In this document: positions 34,086 through 41,974 of the stretch, one piece after another
Position numbering within the stretch: position 1 is the stretch's first letter
Layout of the letters: each line of letters starts with the position of its first letter
Source: an uncultured Bacteroidales bacterium
GTDB lineage: Bacteria > Bacteroidota > Bacteroidia > Bacteroidales > UBA932
Assembly (NCBI GenBank): GCA_900545245.1
Contig: UQYV01000007.1
Span: forward strand, 29,540 to 93,539
Direction of reading: 5' to 3'
Length of the DNA: 64,000 bases
The notes under the pieces: model-generated
What the model was told of the DNA's origin: nothing
Databases searched by the model: none
What the model saw: the letters and a program-made list of their open reading frames with translations, nothing else
Translations under genes and position numbers: made by a program

Positions 34086-34579
34086 AGGAAGTGATTGAGA
34101 GTCCGTTTTGTGATGGTACCGCTCATTTGAAGAGCGAATTATCTACGGTGGAATATAGAAAGGAACAGTACTCATATACCCGTTACTATTATGTGTGTGA
34201 TGGGACAGGGATTGAGTTTACTGATAATGATGCAGACAGGGCAAGTATAGAGCAGGTATATTCTCAGTATCGCGAGAAGTATGGAATACCTGCTCCTGAG
34301 CGGCTGATGGATTGGCGAAAATCTTATGGACTATCTGCGGTCATGATGTCAAGACTGCTTGGGCTTGGGGAAAATCAGTATGGGCTTTATGAAAAGGGGG
34401 AAATGCCGGCGCTGTCTATCGGAAGACTTCTTTCGATAGTCGGAAATATGAGTTTTATCATCTATTGTGTGAATAATAGTCCTCTCACTGAAAAAGAGAA
34501 ATCTAAGGCCTTGAAATCAATTAGGTGCTTTTCTGGCAGAAAGGAAGCCGAGTCATCAAGCCTTGCTTTTGTCGTTTGA
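34082..34579 (+). CDS. MqsA-like antitoxin with degenerate zinc-binding domain
   Basis: This is a 165-residue protein. The N-terminal ~70 residues follow the MqsA layout (two strands, YYYVCDGTGIEFTDNDAD, then EQVYSQYREKYGIPAPE). Only single cysteines remain (C10, C39) where MqsA has two CxxC zinc sites. The helix-turn-helix is WRKSYGLSAVMMSRLLGLGE plus NQYGLYEKGEMP (about residues 77-110). The C-terminal ~45 residues are extra. The start overlaps the toxin stop by four bases (ATGA), so translation is probably coupled. It should bind the toxin through the N-terminus and repress at the 26-bp palindrome. Confidence 0.8.
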   Translation: MKEVIESPFCDGTAHLKSELSTVEYRKEQYSYTRYYYVCDGTGIEFTDNDADRASIEQVYSQYREKYGIPAPERLMDWRKSYGLSAVMMSRLLGLGENQYGLYEKGEMPALSIGRLLSIVGNMSFIIYCVNNSPLTEKEKSKALKSIRCFSGRKEAESSSLAFVV

Positions 34580-34675
34580 TGCGCAGGATGTCATTTTGTC
34601 GTTTTCCGAAAAACGATTCGATTCATTGAGAGGATGGCGGGCGCGACTAATTCTCACGATGTTTGGCTCCGCCGT

Positions 34676-34706
34676 ATTGATTTGCCGATTAGGTTTGCTA
34701 AATTTG
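34676..34706 (+). promoter_or_regulatory. Promoter of the DUF5106 lipoprotein gene
   Basis: ATTG (34676-34679, near TTTG), 19 bases, then TAAATTTG (34699-34706). It places transcription downstream of the first possible start (34634) and so supports a start at 34772 or 34781. Confidence 0.65.
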
Positions 34707-34771
34707 TAGGGAATATGCTTCCGGGAAAGTGCACTGAGGTTCGCCCGGGTGTCGTGACGGAAGGAAATGAA

Positions 34772-35842
34772 ATGTTGAAAATGAATCGTTTTATCGGTAA
34801 AATGCTGAATGTCAGTGTTATGACGTTGGCGGTCGTGGCCACTGTGGCCTGCGGTGGACGCGGAGTGAAAAAGGTTGGTGGGGCTTCGGGAGAGGTGCGT
34901 ACCTTTCCGCAGGTTAGTGTGCCGGCGATGATGGAGTCTCCGGAGGAAAGGGCGGAATATGCCGCGCTGCACTATTTTGACCCGCTTACGAAGATTGAAA
35001 GTGCGTCGGCTGGCGGGAAGTCTTCCGGGCGTGGCGATTCCGGAAAGGGCGATTCCGGAAAAGGCGGCTCTGCCTCAGCGAAATACCTCTGCGACTCGAC
35101 CCACATTGCAGGTGTGCCGTCCGACCAGATGGAGCAGGCCTTCGCCACATGGTGCGGGCTGTTGGACATGGTGCCGCTGGAGACAGCCGAGAAGGCTGCC
35201 GGCCATCTTTTTGACAGAATTGCCGCCTGCGAAGCTGCGGACACGTCTTCAAACATCTTCGAGCGGATGAACGAAATCGCGGACAAATATCTCTACGACC
35301 CAAACTCTCCTCTGCGCAACGAGGACTACTACCGTCCGTTCGTGGAGGCACGCTCCCGATCCGAACTCGTGTCCCCAGAAATGCGTTCGACCGACGCTGT
35401 CACGGCGCATAATTGTTCGCTCAACAAAGTGGGCACAAAGGCTGCGGATTTCCGTTTTTCCGACAACCGCGGACGTATATACACTCTCTACGGAATCAAG
35501 GCCTCCAAGACCCTCCTTTTCTTCTCGAATCCGGGCTGCAATGCCTGCCAGTCGATAATCGAGTCACTCAAGGCCTATCCGGAAATGGAGCCGATGATTG
35601 CCTCCGGGGAGCTTGCCGTGCTGAACATCTACATCGACGAGGACCTCGGTGAATGGTACAACTACATGCCGATCTACCCAAGTTCGTGGTACAACGGCTA
35701 CGACCCCGACTATGCGATACGCACCGACCGCCTCTACGACGTCCGCGCAATTCCGTCGCTCTATCTCCTGGACAGCGAAAAGACCGTCCTCATGAAGGAT
35801 GCACCGACCGAAAAGATTCTCCCCGCGATATTCGGGCGCTAA
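34772..35842 (+). CDS. DUF5106 / thioredoxin-like lipoprotein
   Basis: This 356-residue protein has a lipobox ending TVAC (Cys about 27) and AGGA upstream of the chosen ATG. FPQVSVPAMMESPEERAEYAALHYFDPL (about residues 45-72, quoted for its start FPQVSVP and its end ALHYFDPL) is the DUF5106 signature. The C-terminal domain is thioredoxin-like with FFSNPGCNACQSI, a CxxC of sequence CNAC, and a later AIPSLYLLD with the expected cis-proline. A short GDSGKGDSGKGG repeat links the parts. Relatives are envelope proteins thought to act in thiol chemistry; the substrate is unknown. The AlbA_2 gene starts 10 bases after its stop. Confidence 0.82.
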   Translation: MLKMNRFIGKMLNVSVMTLAVVATVACGGRGVKKVGGASGEVRTFPQVSVPAMMESPEERAEYAALHYFDPLTKIESASAGGKSSGRGDSGKGDSGKGGSASAKYLCDSTHIAGVPSDQMEQAFATWCGLLDMVPLETAEKAAGHLFDRIAACEAADTSSNIFERMNEIADKYLYDPNSPLRNEDYYRPFVEARSRSELVSPEMRSTDAVTAHNCSLNKVGTKAADFRFSDNRGRIYTLYGIKASKTLLFFSNPGCNACQSIIESLKAYPEMEPMIASGELAVLNIYIDEDLGEWYNYMPIYPSSWYNGYDPDYAIRTDRLYDVRAIPSLYLLDSEKTVLMKDAPTEKILPAIFGR

Positions 35843-35852
35843 AATTTTTATT

Positions 35853-37361
35853 ATGACAACTGCGGAGTTTAAGGAGTTACTAAAGAAAGGCGAAGGAAGT
35901 CAGACTGAGTTCAAAAAATGCCGGTCTGATGTCAGTTTGTCGGTATATGAGACAATATGCGCATTCAGTAACCGTTTGGGGGGCGTTTTGTTGCTCGGGG
36001 TGGATGACGACGGCACAATCTTAGGCATTAATCCGCAGACGGCGGATGGGATGATTAAGAATATAATTAACACGCTTGGTAATAAAGAGACATTCCAGCC
36101 TACGGTTCGAATTGAACCTGAGTTGGTTTATGTTGACGGTCGCGCTGTTATTGTTATAAATGTTTTGCCAAGCCTTGTTCCATTGAGGTACAAAAACAGG
36201 TATTTTGACCGCAACGGTGACGCCGATCAAAATATAAGTGACAATTCCGAACTTGTATTATCTTTGTTTGAACGAAAAAGCCATCATATTTTTGAAGAAC
36301 GGATCGTCCCTGGTCTTTCATTGGCAGATTTTGATGATGAAACATTTGACTTTTGCCGAAACCAAGTAAGATCCACATCTTTTTCTCACCCTTGGCTTGA
36401 AATGAGCAATGAGGAGATATTGGAGAGCTGTAATCTTGTAAAGAAGTCAGCAGCAGGAACCATAGAAGGGTATAAGTATGCGGCACTGATAGCCTTTGGC
36501 TCGGAAAGAGCACTTGCCGAACACTTGTCTGGTTATCGATTTGAACTCCTATTTCACAAGATGACATACTCCCGTTATCTGGAAAACCGTCCGGAAGATA
36601 TTACTCGTTATGATGACCGTAAGACATTGCGTAAAAATGTGATACAGTCATATCGAGACATGATGGACTTTGTTGAACGATATTTGCCTGATAAGTTCTA
36701 TCTTCCAGGAACTGGCGGGACGGAACGTCAGGATTTGAGAGTTCAGTTGTTTCGTGAGATTGTCGGAAATTTGTGTGCACATACGGATTATGGCCGTCGT
36801 GCTCCAGGATTCATTGAGATTTTCTACGATAGGGTGATAACACGTAATTCAACCCGTATAGTTCCGGAAATCGGTGAGGGCGTGATGTCTATTGACGACA
36901 TAGGTATCTATACCAAAAATCCTCTGCTTGTCAGAATTCTTTCTCAGTTGTCTTGGGTGGAGGATTTGGGATCCGGCAAGCGCAATATAAAGAAGTTTGC
37001 TCCACTATATTATTCGAATTACAAGATAGAGATAAATAGTTCACAACAGTTTGTGTTTTCTATCACATATCAGGATGATATTGAGCGGGCTGTAGCAGGT
37101 CAAGTAGCAGGTCAAGTGACAGGTCAAGTAACAGGTCAAGTAATGCGACTGCTTAATTTGTTGCGGAACACTCAGTTGCCTGCTAAGGCAATAATGGAGA
37201 AGATGAACTTGAAAGGGCGGGACAATTTCCGTAAGTCTTATCTTATGCCGGCACTTTCTGCTGGCCTTGTAGAGCGGGTTGATGAGGCCAGTCCCAATAG
37301 TCCACAGCAGAAGTATCGTCTAACTGATGCGGGGATAAAACAATTGAATGCGAAAAAATAG
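35853..37361 (+). CDS. AlbA_2 (Schlafen-type) putative DNA/RNA-binding protein
   Basis: This is a 502-residue protein. The N-terminal AlbA_2 domain is clear: EGSQTEFKKCR (about 13-23), YETICAFSNRLGGVLLLGVDDDG and IVINVLPSLVPLRYKN. The middle part carries RVQLFREIVGNLCAHTDYG and a GHKL-like C-terminal stretch common in this family (LSQLSWVEDLGSGKRNIKK). Four GQV repeats (414-430 region) lead to a winged-helix domain (LPAKAIMEKMNLKGRDNFRK). Family members are annotated as transcription regulators or putative helicase-like ATP-binding proteins, and some relatives act in defence. The DNA is more A+T-rich than the neighbours. An upstream in-frame ATG at 35799 lies inside the previous gene and is less likely. 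Confidence 0.82.
   Translation: MTTAEFKELLKKGEGSQTEFKKCRSDVSLSVYETICAFSNRLGGVLLLGVDDDGTILGINPQTADGMIKNIINTLGNKETFQPTVRIEPELVYVDGRAVIVINVLPSLVPLRYKNRYFDRNGDADQNISDNSELVLSLFERKSHHIFEERIVPGLSLADFDDETFDFCRNQVRSTSFSHPWLEMSNEEILESCNLVKKSAAGTIEGYKYAALIAFGSERALAEHLSGYRFELLFHKMTYSRYLENRPEDITRYDDRKTLRKNVIQSYRDMMDFVERYLPDKFYLPGTGGTERQDLRVQLFREIVGNLCAHTDYGRRAPGFIEIFYDRVITRNSTRIVPEIGEGVMSIDDIGIYTKNPLLVRILSQLSWVEDLGSGKRNIKKFAPLYYSNYKIEINSSQQFVFSITYQDDIERAVAGQVAGQVTGQVTGQVMRLLNLLRNTQLPAKAIMEKMNLKGRDNFRKSYLMPALSAGLVERVDEASPNSPQQKYRLTDAGIKQLNAKK
37092..37139 (+). repeat. Four 12-bp tandem repeats in the AlbA_2 gene
   Basis: Four units of the form GTNNCAGGTCAA (37092-37139) encode a run of GQV-A/T units between the core and the winged-helix domain. 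Slippage would change linker length without a frameshift. Confidence 0.92.
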
Positions 37362-37386
37362 ATAAATATTTAAAACACATTAAGAT

Positions 37387-38439
37387 ATGGCAACTGTAAC
37401 CAAAGAACTTTGGGGCAAGGCTCCGGACGGGAAGGAAATCTTCCGCTACACATTAAAAAACGCTTCGGGTGCATACATCCAGGTTTCAAGCGTGGGGGCC
37501 GGCATTGTAGCCGCTGTCGTTCCGGACAAGGATGGCAAACTTGCAGACGTGGTGTTGGGCTACCCTGATCCGCTCAGTTATTTCAGAGACGGCCCGTGTG
37601 CCGGCAAGGTGCCGGGACGCTATGCCAACCGCATCGCCCGCGGAAAGTTCACTCTCGACGGCGTGGAGTATTCGCTCCCGATAAACAACGGCCCGAACCA
37701 TCTTCATGGCGGTCCTGAGGGCTTCCAGAACAAGGTCTGGGAAAGCCGCGTGGAAGGCGATGGTGTGGAGTTCCTCTACTATTCAGAAGACGGAGAGATG
37801 GGATATCCCGGTGCGCTGAAGGCTGTCGCACGCTATGAGTGGAGCGAGGACAACGAGGTCAGGCTGACCCTCACCGCCGAGTGTGACAAGCCTACGGTGG
37901 TAAACCTCACGAACCACACCTACTTCAACCTGAACGGCGAAGGCTCCGGTTCTGTGCTTGACCACGAACTGCGTCTGAACGCATCCGAGTGGCTGCCTAC
38001 CGATGACTCTCTCATCCCGCTCGGCGAGTCCGTTCCGGTTGCCGGCACACCGATGGATTTTGTCGTCGCCAAAAAGCTCGGCCGTGACATAAAGGAACCA
38101 TTCACCGCCCTCGAATACGGCAAGGGCTACGACAACTGTTGGGTCATTGACGGTGGAGAGCCGGGTCAGATTCAGGAGGCTGCTGAACTTTATTCCGAGG
38201 CTTCCGGACGTGTGCTCAAGGTCTACACCACCCAGCCGGGCGTTCAGGTCTACACTGGAAACTGGCTTGCAGGCTGTCCTGTGGGCAAATGCGGTCGCAG
38301 TTACGAGGATTATGAAGGCGTGGCTCTCGAATGCCAGAACTTTCCGGATGCTCCTAACGAGCCGGAATATCCTTCACCGGTGCTCCGTCCGGGTGAAACC
38401 TACGGGCAGGCAATAATTTTCGCATTCAAAACCAAATAA
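37387..38439 (+). CDS. galM: Aldose 1-epimerase
   Basis: This 350-residue protein has no signal peptide, so it acts in the cytoplasm and interconverts alpha and beta anomers of galactose, glucose or related sugars. All expected active-site elements are present: NHLHGG with H107, NLTNHTYFNL with H177 as general acid, D249 in KGYDNCW, and E315 in GVALECQNFPDAPN as general base. The length is normal. It starts 25 bases after the AlbA_2 gene. A catabolic role for sugars released by the nearby glycosidases is plausible but not shown by the sequence. Confidence 0.95.
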   Translation: MATVTKELWGKAPDGKEIFRYTLKNASGAYIQVSSVGAGIVAAVVPDKDGKLADVVLGYPDPLSYFRDGPCAGKVPGRYANRIARGKFTLDGVEYSLPINNGPNHLHGGPEGFQNKVWESRVEGDGVEFLYYSEDGEMGYPGALKAVARYEWSEDNEVRLTLTAECDKPTVVNLTNHTYFNLNGEGSGSVLDHELRLNASEWLPTDDSLIPLGESVPVAGTPMDFVVAKKLGRDIKEPFTALEYGKGYDNCWVIDGGEPGQIQEAAELYSEASGRVLKVYTTQPGVQVYTGNWLAGCPVGKCGRSYEDYEGVALECQNFPDAPNEPEYPSPVLRPGETYGQAIIFAFKTK

Positions 38440-38441
38440 AA

Positions 38442-38516
38442 GGCGAGCTGCTGCGTTGCGAGGTTTGATAATGTCCTCACAACCGAGAGGTTGCTGCGGG
38501 ATTATCTTCACCTCGC
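38442..38516 (+). repeat. REP-like palindromic repeat, copy 1 (upstream of thyA)
   Basis: Nested arms GCGAGG/CCTCGC (38458-38463, 38511-38516), GATAAT/ATTATC (38467-38472, 38501-38506) and CAACC/GGTTG around GAGA (38480-38493). The first 31 bases (38442-38472) recur exactly at 38566-38596. A full relative is at 39411-39480. Confidence 0.85.
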
Positions 38517-38565
38517 GCCTTGCATCTCATCCTTTTATTTGATTTTGAAATCTCTGCATTTTTGT

Positions 38566-38596
38566 GGCGAGCTGCTGCGTTGCGAGGTTTGATAAT
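38566..38596 (+). repeat. REP-like repeat, copy 2 (half copy)
   Basis: An exact 31-base copy of 38442-38472 ending 14 bases before the thymidylate synthase start codon. It lacks the downstream palindromic half. Confidence 0.9.
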
Positions 38597-38610
38597 ACTT
38601 TTTTTTGAAG

Positions 38611-39405
38611 ATGAAACAATATCTTGAACTTTTGAAGCATATCCGGGAAAATGGGGTGATGAAGCACGACCGGACCGGGGTCGGAACGCAGAGCGTTTTC
38701 GGCTATCAGATGAGATTCGACCTTTCTGAAGGATTTCCGTTGCTGACGACGAAGAAAGTGCATTTAAAGTCAATCATTTATGAACTTCTGTGGTTCATCG
38801 CCGGTGACACGAACATAAAGTATCTCAAGGATCACGGAGTGTCGATATGGGATGAATGGGCGGACGAAAATGGTGACCTCGGACCTGTTTACGGACATCA
38901 ATGGCGTAGTTGGCCGACTCCCGACGGGCGGACGATCGACCAGCTGTCGCAGGTGATAGATACGATAAAGAACAACCCTGATTCGCGCAGGATGATTGTG
39001 TCGGCGTGGAACGTTGCGGAAGTGGAGAAGATGGCGCTGCCTCCTTGCCACACTCTGTTCCAGTTCTACGTTGCGGACGGGAAGCTCTCCTGCCAACTCT
39101 ACCAGCGCAGTGCCGATGTTTTTCTCGGAGTTCCGTTCAATATAGCCTCTTATGCCCTTCTCACCATGATGGTTGCGCAGGTCTGCGGACTTCAGCCCGG
39201 TGAGTTCATCCACACCACCGGCGACACCCACATCTACCTCAATCATTTTGACCAGGTTGCTGAGCAGCTTTCCCGCACCCCGCGTACCCTGCCTCGGATG
39301 GTGCTGAATCCTGAGGTTAAGGATATTTTTGATTTTACTTATGAGGATTTTAGGTTGGAGGGTTATGAACCATATCCTGCAATCAAAGCTCCCGTCGCCG
39401 TTTGA
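38611..39405 (+). CDS. thyA: Thymidylate synthase
   Basis: This 264-residue protein has the same length as the E. coli enzyme, with the catalytic cysteine at the same number (C146 in ALPPCHTLFQFY). DRTGVGTQSVFGYQMRFDL (20-38), GPVYGHQWR (91-99), the RRMIVSAWN loop and LYQRSADVFLGVPFN are all intact. It methylates dUMP to dTMP with methylene-tetrahydrofolate; the product dihydrofolate is recycled by the reductase gene at 52863 in this window. The ATG at 38611 is preferred over an upstream TTG (38605). Repeats of the REP-like family lie on both sides. Confidence 0.98.
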   Translation: MKQYLELLKHIRENGVMKHDRTGVGTQSVFGYQMRFDLSEGFPLLTTKKVHLKSIIYELLWFIAGDTNIKYLKDHGVSIWDEWADENGDLGPVYGHQWRSWPTPDGRTIDQLSQVIDTIKNNPDSRRMIVSAWNVAEVEKMALPPCHTLFQFYVADGKLSCQLYQRSADVFLGVPFNIASYALLTMMVAQVCGLQPGEFIHTTGDTHIYLNHFDQVAEQLSRTPRTLPRMVLNPEVKDIFDFTYEDFRLEGYEPYPAIKAPVAV

Positions 39406-39410
39406 GACAA

Positions 39411-39480
39411 GGCGGATTGCTGCGTTGCAGGTTTTGCTGAAATCCTCACAACCGAAAGGTTGCTGCGGTTTCATCTTCAA
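39411..39480 (+). repeat. REP-like palindromic repeat, copy 3 (downstream of thyA)
   Basis: This copy shares GCTGCGTTGC, TCCTCACAACCGA and AGGTTGCTGCGG with copy 1. The inner arm is CAACC/GGTTG around GAAA. The outer arm is TGAAA/TTTCA where copy 1 has GATAAT/ATTATC, so pairing is kept while the bases differ. Confidence 0.82.
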
Positions 39481-39515
39481 CTGATATATAAATAGTTAAA
39501 TATAAACGATAACTG

Positions 39516-41843
39516 ATGAACAGATTGAACTTTATGACGGCTGCGGCTGTCGTCCTGATTGCTGCGGGCTGCGGCAATGATGGGAAACCCGTCATTCCGA
39601 AGGATGCCGAGCTCGAGAAACGGGTCGAAAAAACGCTCTCGCGGATGAGTCTGGACGAGAAAATCGGACAGATGACCCAGATTACCATTGATGCGGCCTC
39701 TGAAAAGTCCGCTGACGGGAACTCCTACACGCTCAATGAGGAGAAATTGGCTTATTTTATAGACACATACAAGGTGGGCTCGTTCCTGAACACCCCTGTA
39801 GGAAAGGCGATACCTGCGGCGGAATGGAATGTGCTTGTGAAGACTCTGAATGACAGGTCATTGAAAGTAATGGGCATACCGACACTCTACGGACTTGACC
39901 ATATCCACGGGACGACCTACATCAGCGACGGAACGCTCTTCCCTCAGCCGATAGCGGTTGCCGCGACTTTTGATAGGGAGTTTGCCCGCCTGTCCGGCGA
40001 AATCACCGCCTACGAGTCCCGCGCCGCCGATGTCCCGTGGTCGTTCAACCCGACGCTCGACTCCGGCCGCGACCCGCGCTGGCCAAGGTTTTGGGAAAAC
40101 TACGGAGAGGACTGGTATGTGAATGCCGAGATGGGAAAGGCAACGATTCTCGGAGAGCAGGGGAGTGACCCCAACCATATAGACGACAAGCATATAGCTG
40201 TCTCCGTGAAGCACTATCTCGGCTACGGCGCACCATTCTCCGGCAAGGACAGAACCCCGGCCTACATTTCGCCTCTCGACCTCCGCGACAAGTATTTCGC
40301 CCCTTATCTTGAGGCTCTCCGCGCAGGCGCGCTCACATTTATGGTGAATTCCGCTTTAATCAATGGCACTCCGGTTCATTGCAACCCGGTTCTGCTCACT
40401 CAGTGGCTCAAGGACGAGACGGGCTGGGACGGAATGATTGTCACCGACTGGGCAGACATCAACAATCTCTACACGCGCGAAAAGGTCGCCGCTGACATGA
40501 GGGGTGCGGTGAAACTCGCGATAAACGCCGGGATTGACATGTCGATGGTCCCGTATTCCTGCGATTTCTGCGAGACGCTCAAATCTCTGGTAGAGGACGG
40601 CGAGGTGCCGATGAGCAGGATTGACGACGCCGTGCGCAGAGTACTTCGCCTAAAGTACCGCCTCGGGCTGTTCGACACACCGGACACATCGCTTGCGGAC
40701 TATCCGGACTTCGGCTGTGAGGCATTCTCCGAGGCGTCTCTCCGTGCTGCGGAGGAGTCTGCAGTGCTCTTGAAGAACAATGGCATTCTTCCGCTGCGCA
40801 AGGGTATGAAGATTCTTGTGACAGGACCGAACGCCAATCAGATGCGCTGCCTGAACGGCGGGTGGAGCTATTCTTGGCAGGGACATCTCGCTGATGACTA
40901 CGCGGGACGCTACAACACAATCTATGAGGCTCTCTGTGAGAAGTTCGGCGCTTCAAACGTTAGGCTTGCGCAGGGTGTCACTTACAATGAAAAGGGCAAA
41001 TACTACGAAGAGAACTTCCCGGCAGACTTCAGACCGGCGGATCTTGCGCGCGGAGCCGACGTGATTGTCGCCTGCATTGGGGAAAACAGCTACTGCGAGT
41101 CTCCGGGCAACCTCACGGACATCAACCTGTCACCTTACCAGAAGACACTCGTCAAGGCTTTTGAGGAGACGGGCAAGCCTGTGGTGCTGATTCTGAATGA
41201 GGGCCGTCCGCGCTTGATTTCGGAACTTGTGCCGAAGGCCGCAGCCGTCGTGGACGTGATGCTTCCAGGCAACCGTGGTGGAGATGCACTCGCGAATCTT
41301 CTTTCCGGTGAGGTTAACTTCAGCGGAAAACTTCCGTTTACCTATCCGAAGGAGATCAATTCCCTTATAAACTACGACTACAAGGTCAGCGAGGAAGTTG
41401 ACAAGATGGAGGGCGCCTATGACTACAACGCTGTGGTTTCGGTTCAGTGGGCTTTCGGATATGGCCTGAGCTACACGACTTTTGCCTACAGCAACATGAC
41501 CGTTGACCGTACGGAATTCAGCGACGGCGACATTCTGACCGTTTCTGTCGATGTCACGAACACCGGCAAGGTGGTCGGCAAGGAGTCTGTGCTCCTTTTC
41601 AGCAGCGACCTCGTGGCCTCCATAGTTCCGGAAAGCCGTCGTCTGCGCGAGTTTACCAAGGTTGAACTTCAGCCTGGCGAGACAAAGACCGTCACGTTCA
41701 GCCTCCCTGCCAACCGCCTGGCATTCGTGGGATTCGACGGCCGCTGGACTCTTGAGGAGGGCGACTTCCGCCTTCAGGCCGGCACCGAGACTGCGATGAT
41801 TCACTGCACCCGGACAAAGGTCTGGGACACCCCAAACATCTAA
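39516..41843 (+). CDS. GH3-family beta-glucosidase/exo-beta-glucanase-like lipoprotein
   Basis: This 775-residue protein has its lipobox at AAGC (Cys 19). GLDHIHGTTY (126-135), SGRDPRWPRFWENYGEDWY (183-201), VKHYLGYGAP and the nucleophile loop GMIVTDWADI with D311 place it in GH3. It is close in style to Bacteroides exo-1,3/1,4-beta-glucanase-type members. The C-terminal fibronectin III-like domain is present (VDVTNTGKVVGKESVLLFSS). It is outside the first PUL and is not paired with SusC/D. Cleavage of beta-glucosidic linkages in the periplasm or at the surface is expected. Confidence 0.93.
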   Translation: MNRLNFMTAAAVVLIAAGCGNDGKPVIPKDAELEKRVEKTLSRMSLDEKIGQMTQITIDAASEKSADGNSYTLNEEKLAYFIDTYKVGSFLNTPVGKAIPAAEWNVLVKTLNDRSLKVMGIPTLYGLDHIHGTTYISDGTLFPQPIAVAATFDREFARLSGEITAYESRAADVPWSFNPTLDSGRDPRWPRFWENYGEDWYVNAEMGKATILGEQGSDPNHIDDKHIAVSVKHYLGYGAPFSGKDRTPAYISPLDLRDKYFAPYLEALRAGALTFMVNSALINGTPVHCNPVLLTQWLKDETGWDGMIVTDWADINNLYTREKVAADMRGAVKLAINAGIDMSMVPYSCDFCETLKSLVEDGEVPMSRIDDAVRRVLRLKYRLGLFDTPDTSLADYPDFGCEAFSEASLRAAEESAVLLKNNGILPLRKGMKILVTGPNANQMRCLNGGWSYSWQGHLADDYAGRYNTIYEALCEKFGASNVRLAQGVTYNEKGKYYEENFPADFRPADLARGADVIVACIGENSYCESPGNLTDINLSPYQKTLVKAFEETGKPVVLILNEGRPRLISELVPKAAAVVDVMLPGNRGGDALANLLSGEVNFSGKLPFTYPKEINSLINYDYKVSEEVDKMEGAYDYNAVVSVQWAFGYGLSYTTFAYSNMTVDRTEFSDGDILTVSVDVTNTGKVVGKESVLLFSSDLVASIVPESRRLREFTKVELQPGETKTVTFSLPANRLAFVGFDGRWTLEEGDFRLQAGTETAMIHCTRTKVWDTPNI

Positions 41844-41918
41844 AGACCCCTTGACGTCCGATGCTATCCAGTCGGTTTGTAAGACTGCGACTACGATTTT
41901 AGGGAAAGTCCGGAAATG

Positions 41919-41959
41919 AAAAACCGGTCAGTTTTCATTGGAAACTCTGACCGGTTTTT
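41919..41959. terminator. Bidirectional terminator between convergent genes
   Basis: AAAAACCGGTCAG (41919-41931) pairs perfectly with CTGACCGGTTTTT (41947-41959), which gives a T tract on both strands. It serves the GH3 gene and, on the minus strand, the SusC-led operon ending at 41975. Confidence 0.93.
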
Positions 41960-41974
41960 ATCGTATGGCTTTGA

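Noticed and set aside
36021..36567. Minus-strand frames across the AlbA_2 gene
   Set aside because: They are antisense shadows with no motif; the sense frame carries a complete AlbA_2 domain.
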